Shown here in pieces: positions 36,758 to 41,646 of a stretch of 41,646 nt of DNA (positions within the stretch are counted from its first letter, which is position 1; every line of letters starts with the position of its first letter). Origin of the DNA: Candidatus Scalindua sp. (GTDB lineage Bacteria; Planctomycetota; Brocadiia; Brocadiales; Scalinduaceae); the NCBI GenBank assembly GCA_030748215.1, contig JASMMK010000052.1, positions 1 through 41,646 on the forward strand, given 5' to 3'. The position numbers and the translations under genes were made by a program. The notes beneath the pieces were generated by a model. The model was not told the origin of the DNA and made no database searches. It saw only the letters and a program-made list of their open reading frames with translations.

Positions 36758-37159
36758 TTATTGGTTTATCTTTTCATACTCTGCAAAAAGAACTGATTCC
36801 TCTTTTTTCATCCTTGCACTGAGAGTTGCAAAAATTGATTCAAACGATTCCACATACTTTGAGTCTAAAACTCCGTCAGAATATTTATCAATGAATTTCA
36901 TAACGGATTTTGATATATCTTTCATTTCGTTTGAGAATGAATTCAATATGCCTTCAAGGTGCTTGTTATTTTCTGCTTCCTTTCTAAGGATCGGATAAAG
37001 ATGTTCATCCTCGTTCTTGAGATGTACAAGCAAATCTGCTTTTGCAGAAAATAATTTATTCTGTCCCTCTTCCGTTATAATACCAAGGTTATTAGCTTCG
37101 GTAAGGTCGGCAAATATCTCTGAATGTTCCTTGATAAGCTGGTCAATCAGTACTGACAT
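36758..37159 (-). CDS. Hemerythrin HHE-type protein
   Basis: A 133-residue four-helix protein. LIKEHSEIFADL, LLVHLKNEDEHLYPILRKE and RMKKEESVLFAEYEK place His and Glu residues as in HHE cation-binding/hemerythrin domains. The last helix has Glu where the usual His would be, so the di-iron site may be altered. GGAGGG just upstream supports ATG 37159 (a start at 37174 is possible). Likely a cytoplasmic O2, NO or redox sensor or store. The stop is one base from the start of the receiver gene, which suggests the two act together. Confidence 0.7.
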   Translation of the reverse strand: MSVLIDQLIKEHSEIFADLTEANNLGIITEEGQNKLFSAKADLLVHLKNEDEHLYPILRKEAENNKHLEGILNSFSNEMKDISKSVMKFIDKYSDGVLDSKYVESFESIFATLSARMKKEESVLFAEYEKINQ

Positions 37160-37216
37160 ATTCCCTCCTCTCATTATTTTGTGAGTACCAGATATGTTTA
37201 GTAAATTTTATGGATA

Positions 37217-37408
37217 TCAAAGTTTTGAAGGATTGCATAAGTTATTTGCGATGTGAGCAGCTCGTCCACAATTTTTACAGAAAAATTTTGAATTTTTAAC
37301 TAATTCCTTTACCCGACCCATATCGCGATTGGCAACAATCTGACAGATGTGGTTTTTGTCATGATTATTTTGTGTGCCTTTGCACTGGTGTGTGAACTTA
37401 ATTCCCAT
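37217..37408 (-). CDS. Small Cys-rich (zinc-ribbon-like) protein
   Basis: A 63-residue protein with MGIKFTHQC near the start and FFCKNCGRAAHIANNLCNPSKL at the end. The terminal CxxCGRxA...LCxP pattern looks like a small metal-binding motif seen in uncharacterised proteins. AGGAGG lies six bases before the ATG, which strongly supports a real gene. It lies just upstream of the hemerythrin-receiver pair on the same strand (57-base gap) and may belong to the same transcript. No function is assigned. Confidence 0.7.
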   Translation of the reverse strand: MGIKFTHQCKGTQNNHDKNHICQIVANRDMGRVKELVKNSKFFCKNCGRAAHIANNLCNPSKL

Positions 37409-37632
37409 AACAACCTCCTGGTAAGTAAAATGTTTTCTCTAATTATTTCTCTTTATTATAAAAGCTACAGCTCTTAAGCCAGTATCTCGATGATATTGGC
37501 ATGCACCTCACTGCTTGAAATTATTTTACGAACATGTATGGTATCAGATTGATATGAAAGTTGTAAAATGAAATATCATGCGGGTAGTTTAAATTTTGCA
37601 TTTGTGATCTGAGGTTTGTTAGAATAATACGC

Positions 37633-38316
37633 ATGGATAAGGCCAAGGTACTTACTGAAATTTATGACAGATTATTTAGTTCATTTGGAAAACAATATTG
37701 GTGGCCTGGAAATACTGGTTTTGAGGTAGTAATTGGTGCGATACTTACTCAGAATACAAATTGGACCAATGTAGAAAAAGCGATTAAGAACCTGAAGACT
37801 GCAAAAATATTTACTCCAAAGAAATTATATGAGATTGATCAGGATGAGCTTGCGGAACTTATCAAACCTTCAGGTTATTTTAATGTCAAAGCTAAAAGGC
37901 TGAAACACTTCATAGAGTGGCTCTTCTTGAATTACAACGGGAGCCTGTCAAAGCTTTTTAAACTGGATTTTGCCACGCTACGCGAACAATTACTTTCGGT
38001 TAATGGTATAGGGAAGGAGACTGCCGATTCCATAATCTTATATGCGGCAGAGAAACCTACTTTTGTTGTGGACGCGTATACGAAACGGGTGCTTGTCAGG
38101 CATGGCGTGATAACAGATGATTATGACTATGAAGCTATAAAAGAGGTTTTTGAAGATAACCTTCCGAAAGAGGTGCCTCTCTATAATGAGTATCATGCTC
38201 TCATTGTCATGGTAGGTAAGTATTATTGTAAGCCAAAAATGCAGTGTGAAGAGTGTCCGTTAGAAAATGTTTACCGCACCAGCAAGACAAAACGTATGGC
38301 TGACTGTCCGAAATGA
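37633..38316 (+). CDS. Endonuclease III-like DNA glycosylase (MagIII-type)
   Basis: A 227-residue HhH-GPD protein. GAILTQNTNW (35-44), the helix-hairpin-helix VNGIGKETADSIILYA (123-138) and catalytic Asp147 (FVVDAYTKRV) are visible. The Lys used by EndoIII for lyase chemistry (GRKTA) is Glu129 here. This is as in monofunctional 3-methyladenine glycosylases of the MagIII group, so it probably excises damaged bases without AP-lyase activity. Cys199, Cys205, Cys208 and Cys225 could hold a 4Fe-4S cluster, but the last gap is 16 residues, not 5. It stands alone, upstream of the yacP-xerC pair. Confidence 0.85.
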   Translation: MDKAKVLTEIYDRLFSSFGKQYWWPGNTGFEVVIGAILTQNTNWTNVEKAIKNLKTAKIFTPKKLYEIDQDELAELIKPSGYFNVKAKRLKHFIEWLFLNYNGSLSKLFKLDFATLREQLLSVNGIGKETADSIILYAAEKPTFVVDAYTKRVLVRHGVITDDYDYEAIKEVFEDNLPKEVPLYNEYHALIVMVGKYYCKPKMQCEECPLENVYRTSKTKRMADCPK

Positions 38317-38471
38317 GACAAAAGAAGAAATGGGATCTCGTCAGAAATTGTAGATATCAATAGGAAGTTTATTGTCAGGAGTACCTGTAGATGTTACTAT
38401 TATCGCTAAAAGCAGTGCCTGTAAACAGATAAATAATTTGGAGTAATGTTGGGAAGGCAAAAAACATATAA

Positions 38472-39014
38472 ATGGACATAATAGTAGACGGTTATAACGT
38501 GATCTTTAAGATCTCTGAACTGGGGTATACTACTGAAAAGTGTGATATTGAGGTCCTGCGAAACAGGTTCCTCGCTATGCTGGAGCAATACAAGGAAAAA
38601 AGGAAGCACAAATTAATAGTAGTTTTTGATGGACAGGGTGTTGGTAATTCATTAGAAATAAGGCCAGCCGGAATAGATGTGGTGTTCTCCAGGCAGGACC
38701 TTGATGCAGATGAGGAAATCAAGAGGATGGTGAGTCGTAGTGATAATCCCAGGCACATTACTGTAATTACTTCCGACAGGGACATAGAACAGTATGTAAA
38801 GAAATACGGTTGTAAAGTTGTGGGTGCATTGGTTTTTTATAGAGATATCAAAAATAAGGTTGCACACACTCAGACTGCAGAGCAGGAAGATAGCCGGTTA
38901 AAAAATGAAGAAGATGATGAACCAATCAGTAAATACCTGGGGCCGTCCAAGAGTGAGGCACAATACTGGATGAATGTATTTTCAAATAAGAGTGGGAAGA
39001 GAGCTGATGATTGA
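38472..39014 (+). CDS. NYN/YacP-like RNA-processing domain protein
   Basis: A 180-residue protein. MDIIVDGYNVI at the start, LIVVFDGQG in the middle and ITVITSDRDIEQYVKKYG later give the Asp residues of the NYN (PIN-like) fold of the YacP family, putative metal-dependent ribonucleases. The C-terminal 50 residues are charged and probably disordered. The stop overlaps the xerC start by eight bases (ATGATTGA), so the two are translationally coupled. The substrate is unknown. Confidence 0.85.
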   Translation: MDIIVDGYNVIFKISELGYTTEKCDIEVLRNRFLAMLEQYKEKRKHKLIVVFDGQGVGNSLEIRPAGIDVVFSRQDLDADEEIKRMVSRSDNPRHITVITSDRDIEQYVKKYGCKVVGALVFYRDIKNKVAHTQTAEQEDSRLKNEEDDEPISKYLGPSKSEAQYWMNVFSNKSGKRADD

Positions 39015-39909
39015 AAAATTATCTTTAGATTTTGTCGCTAAATTGGAACATGAAAAGGGCTTTTCTGAACACACGTTGAGGGCATATCACAAAGACTTGC
39101 TGCAATTTGATAATTTCTTGAAAGCTGAAAAACGCTGTAGTTTAGAAAGTATTAATCACCTTCTTTTAAGACGGTTTCTTGCTGTTTTAAGATCAAAAAA
39201 TTATTCAAAGAGAACCATAGCCCGTAAACTTGCATCAATACGATCTTTTTTCAAATTCCTTATTCGTGAAGGTGAACTTGTTGCAAATCCGTTTGAGATG
39301 TTGCGCACTCCTAAACAGGACAAGAAACTTCCTCAATTTTTAAGCATAACCGAAGTGGATGTTTTACTGAAAACACCAGACTCTTCCACTGTGATGGGAT
39401 TGAGGGATATGGCGATTATGGAAACGCTTTATAGTACTGGAATAAGGGTGAGTGAGCTGGTGGGTTTAGATGAGGGTAGCATAGATTGCATTGCCGGAAT
39501 GGTAAAGGTACAGGGAAAAGGCAAGAAAGAGAGATTGGTTCCAATCGGGAGTCATGCGATTAATGCTGTAAACGAATATATTGATTCCAAATCTATGAGT
39601 AAAAAGAAGGAGGTGAAGAATATGAGCAGGAGTGAACCTCTCTTTTTAAATAAGTATGGTGACCGCCTGACGGCGAGGAGTGTTGCGCGATCTCTTGACA
39701 AATATCTGAAGGTGTCCGGAATTAATCTGCTCACATCTCCACACACATTCAGACATAGCTTTGCAACTCATTTGCTGGATAAAGGAGCTGATTTGCGATC
39801 CGTTCAGGAGATGCTGGGACACTCCAGTCTATCTACTACTCAGGTATATACGCACATTACGACAGAACGGTTAAAAAACGTTTACGATAAGGCCCATCCA
39901 CGTAAGTAA
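39007..39909 (+). CDS. xerC: Site-specific tyrosine recombinase XerC/XerD
   Basis: A 300-residue protein of normal Xer length. The N-terminal core-binding domain has FSEHTLRAYHKDLLQFDNFL. The catalytic residues are all present: Arg in STGIRVSEL, Lys in VQGKGKKERLVPI, HxxR in SPHTFRHSFATHLL, His in MLGHSSLSTT and Tyr in QVYTHITTERL. The ending VYDKAHPR favours XerC over XerD, but the two are hard to separate by eye. It resolves chromosome dimers at dif. ATG 39007 overlaps the end of the YacP-like gene. Confidence 0.9.
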   Translation: MIEKLSLDFVAKLEHEKGFSEHTLRAYHKDLLQFDNFLKAEKRCSLESINHLLLRRFLAVLRSKNYSKRTIARKLASIRSFFKFLIREGELVANPFEMLRTPKQDKKLPQFLSITEVDVLLKTPDSSTVMGLRDMAIMETLYSTGIRVSELVGLDEGSIDCIAGMVKVQGKGKKERLVPIGSHAINAVNEYIDSKSMSKKKEVKNMSRSEPLFLNKYGDRLTARSVARSLDKYLKVSGINLLTSPHTFRHSFATHLLDKGADLRSVQEMLGHSSLSTTQVYTHITTERLKNVYDKAHPRK

Positions 39910-39989
39910 TTAAATTCCTTAGTATTATAATTCCAACTAGTTCTGTTTAGGCTTTTTGAAATTCATATTCTGTTCCTTTTAATGTAAGC

Positions 39990-40937
39990 ATGTCTGATCA
40001 TAATCCAAATCGATCTTCAGATTTAAATCCGGGAAGAAGACAATTCTTATTCAAGGACATTCCAGGTGCTGTGTTAGCCGGATATGCTGTTAAAACTGGA
40101 ATAGCTGCAGCAGTAATCGAATTCTTCATAACCGGAACCGGGCAGAAAGTATTTGGATCTCAAACTGATCATTATCCGGGTTTTCGTGAGCAGCAAAAAC
40201 TATTAAAACAAAATGGTGAATGGCAAGTAAGGGTAGAGCTGGAAACATCACGCCTGGCAGCCGGAGGGGTGCTTCCAGAGGAAATATATAAAGATTCAGA
40301 TATAGAGTATAAACTGATTGGCAGCTTAAAACGGTACGACTGGGAACCGACAAATGAGGATTTCTTCAAAACGTATAAAAAGGTAATTCAAGGATTACGC
40401 GAGGCTCCTAGGTGTTACGAAATACTTTTTGATTTTAGCAAAGAGTATAATCATATAACACGTGAGATCTGTTACCATCCTTATTATATCGATTTAACAT
40501 ATTTTATGTGCGGCAAGACGGTACATCAAATGCATGTTGCCCGTACATTTATAGAGACAAGTGAAAAATCACTAATCGGTACTATGTATCATGAACTGAT
40601 TGCGCATGGAAGTCAGGTGGTTGAGTTGACAAGTAGAGGTATAAGGGCAGGTTCTGGAAGAATCAAAATAATGAAACAGTGGGAAAGAGAATTGGAAGGC
40701 AATTTAATTAAGTGGTATGCTGAAGAAGAGATGTATGGTATTAGTGAGATAACGAATGTGCAGAATGAGATGAAGAAATGGCTTAGAGTTTTTCCGGAAT
40801 GGAATTACTTCAGGATCAATGAAGTAGAAAAACTGGAAGTGAATGATCTGATCAAACAGTTGCTTACTCATTACAAGAAAAAATACAGGAAAGAAGATTG
40901 GGTGAACACTACATACCTGCATAAACTGGTCAGTTAA
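39990..40937 (+). CDS. Tat-signal protein with an HExxH motif, function unknown
   Basis: A 315-residue protein. GRRQFLF (15-21) followed by a hydrophobic stretch (to about residue 48) is a twin-arginine export signal, implying the protein is exported folded, often with a cofactor. A TMYHELIAHGSQ segment carries His201-Glu202 and His206, the HExxH zinc signature of metallopeptidases. The downstream Glu-rich helix WERELEGNLIKWYAEEEMYG could supply the third ligand. I cannot place it in a peptidase family, so activity is inference. The gene stands alone after xerC. Confidence 0.65.
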   Translation: MSDHNPNRSSDLNPGRRQFLFKDIPGAVLAGYAVKTGIAAAVIEFFITGTGQKVFGSQTDHYPGFREQQKLLKQNGEWQVRVELETSRLAAGGVLPEEIYKDSDIEYKLIGSLKRYDWEPTNEDFFKTYKKVIQGLREAPRCYEILFDFSKEYNHITREICYHPYYIDLTYFMCGKTVHQMHVARTFIETSEKSLIGTMYHELIAHGSQVVELTSRGIRAGSGRIKIMKQWERELEGNLIKWYAEEEMYGISEITNVQNEMKKWLRVFPEWNYFRINEVEKLEVNDLIKQLLTHYKKKYRKEDWVNTTYLHKLVS

Positions 40938-41020
40938 TTTAATACTAATGCGATAGGGAAGAATGAAACAGGAGAAATGAGTAAGGAATAAATTAAGTCG
41001 CTATTGCAACAAAGACCATC

Positions 41021-41088
41021 CTTCGACTCCGCTCAGGATGACGTTTCGCTGAGCGTACAGAACGATGTCACACTGAGCGGTGTCGAAG
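41021..41088. repeat. Inverted-repeat hairpin (CTTCGAC...GTCGAAG type)
   Basis: Arms 41021-41042 and 41067-41088 are inverted copies matching at 19 of 22 positions, beginning CTTCGACTCCGCTCAG. The spacer holds TTTCGCTGAGCG. It belongs to a widely seen intergenic hairpin-repeat type built on CTTCGAC...CGCTCAG and sits between the Tat gene and the terminal TPR gene. Confidence 0.75.
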
Positions 41089-41134
41089 TGCAATCAATAT
41101 GGATTTCCTATACATTTAAACAAAGATAACAAAA

Positions 41135-41646
41135 ATGATTATTGATACAAAAATCAGGTATTTCACTCTTTTAGTAATCCCGCTAACTCTTTTAGTTCTT
41201 TTATCTGCTGTTTCCTTCGCTGATACTGATGCAATTTCTCAGGAATCAGATATAAATAAAGAGAAGATTGAGTTATACAAACAGGCATTAGAGACTAACC
41301 CTGATGATGCAGGGATTCATTATAATCTTGGAGTCGCCTACGGTAATTCAGGTATGTACAAAGAGGCGATTGAGTCATATAAACAGGCGACAGGGATTAA
41401 CCCTGATTATGCAAAGGCATATTATAACCTTGGAATTGTCTATGAAAATTCAGGCATGAATAAAGAGGCGATTGAGTCATATATGCAGACAATAAGAATT
41501 GACCCCGATTATGCTAAAGCACATTACAATCTTGGAGTTGTTTACGGCCTATCAGGCATGTATGAAGAGGCGATTGAGTCATGCAAACAGGTGATAAGAA
41601 TTGATCCAGATGATACAGATACGCATTATAATCTTGGTCTCGCCTA
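41135..41646 (+). CDS. Exported TPR protein, N-terminal part (3' end outside window)
   Basis: The frame opens at ATG 41135 and stays open to the window end (170 residues). A signal peptide is visible (FTLLVIPLTLLVLLSAVSFA then DTD). Then come 34-residue TPR units, each with HYNLG or YYNLG, a Gly-Met-Tyr/Asn turn and KEAIESYKQ. The DNA repeats with a 102-base period: AGAGGCGATTGAGTCAT recurs at 41362, 41464 and 41566. Probably a periplasmic or surface scaffold. It is unlike the 42-residue TPR type at 4783-5688. Confidence 0.85.
   Translation, partial: MIIDTKIRYFTLLVIPLTLLVLLSAVSFADTDAISQESDINKEKIELYKQALETNPDDAGIHYNLGVAYGNSGMYKEAIESYKQATGINPDYAKAYYNLGIVYENSGMNKEAIESYMQTIRIDPDYAKAHYNLGVVYGLSGMYEEAIESCKQVIRIDPDDTDTHYNLGLA

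Noticed and set aside
39007..39909. Tyrosine recombinase as the integrase of a mobile island
   Set aside because: Sequence and length are typical of housekeeping XerC, it is coupled to yacP, and no attachment-site repeats or cargo genes are seen.
1..41646. CRISPR arrays, tRNA or rRNA genes
   Set aside because: No regularly spaced direct repeats and no cloverleaf or rRNA-like stretches were found in the intergenic regions by eye.

Overview
The window reads as bacterial chromosome of moderate to low GC. Genes are dense and mostly housekeeping, with no phage, plasmid, CRISPR, rRNA or tRNA signal. Several features suggest a Gram-negative, redox-active bacterium, possibly of the Planctomycetota/anammox (Brocadiales) type: two hemerythrin-family genes, a CxxCH cytochrome, an XXXCH-domain protein, a CcsA/HemX-like gene next to hemA, a phosphate-selective-type porin, two GroEL paralogues around one GroES, and short dispersed inverted repeats. 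The lineage is inference only; no marker in the window fixes it.

Layout. 0-9 kb: the tail of a hemerythrin gene, a dynamin-like GTPase, a UPF0060 membrane protein, an outer-membrane porin, a decayed arsenate-reductase-like remnant, an exported TPR protein, a DUF5661-like protein, an XXXCH protein, a c-type cytochrome and an alpha-carbonic anhydrase lipoprotein. 9-16 kb: a hybrid sensor kinase, then hemA with a CcsA/HemX-like gene, and an OPT-family transporter. 15.8-23 kb: hisS-aspS abutting, an S23-like four-helix-bundle gene flanked by inverted AATGAC-type repeats, recG, an exported unknown and yjbQ. 23.5-29.9 kb: a chaperone block, groEL1-groES-groEL2-terminator-dnaJ-grpE, followed by two small zinc-ribbon genes (FmdB-type and yacG). 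30-32.6 kb: a polytopic membrane protein and der. 32.7-35.7 kb, minus strand: a YchF-like protein without its G domain, an ACC-deaminase-fold protein without the PLP lysine, and homoserine dehydrogenase. 35.9-37.4 kb, minus strand: a small Cys-rich protein, a hemerythrin and a receiver domain with a large insertion. 37.6-41.6 kb: an EndoIII/MagIII-like glycosylase, a YacP-like NYN protein overlapping xerC, a Tat-exported HExxH protein, a hairpin repeat and the start of a TPR protein.

Functional links. The chaperone block supplies a folding pathway (GroEL/ES, DnaJ, GrpE), though dnaK is not in the window. hemA and the CcsA/HemX gene connect tetrapyrrole synthesis to cytochrome c maturation, matching the cytochrome and hemerythrin genes nearby. 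The least explained parts are the 33-37 kb minus-strand genes, where two proteins have lost the defining residues of their families and a receiver domain is translationally coupled to a hemerythrin. The repeat-flanked four-helix-bundle gene inserted between aspS and recG is the best candidate for a small mobile cassette.
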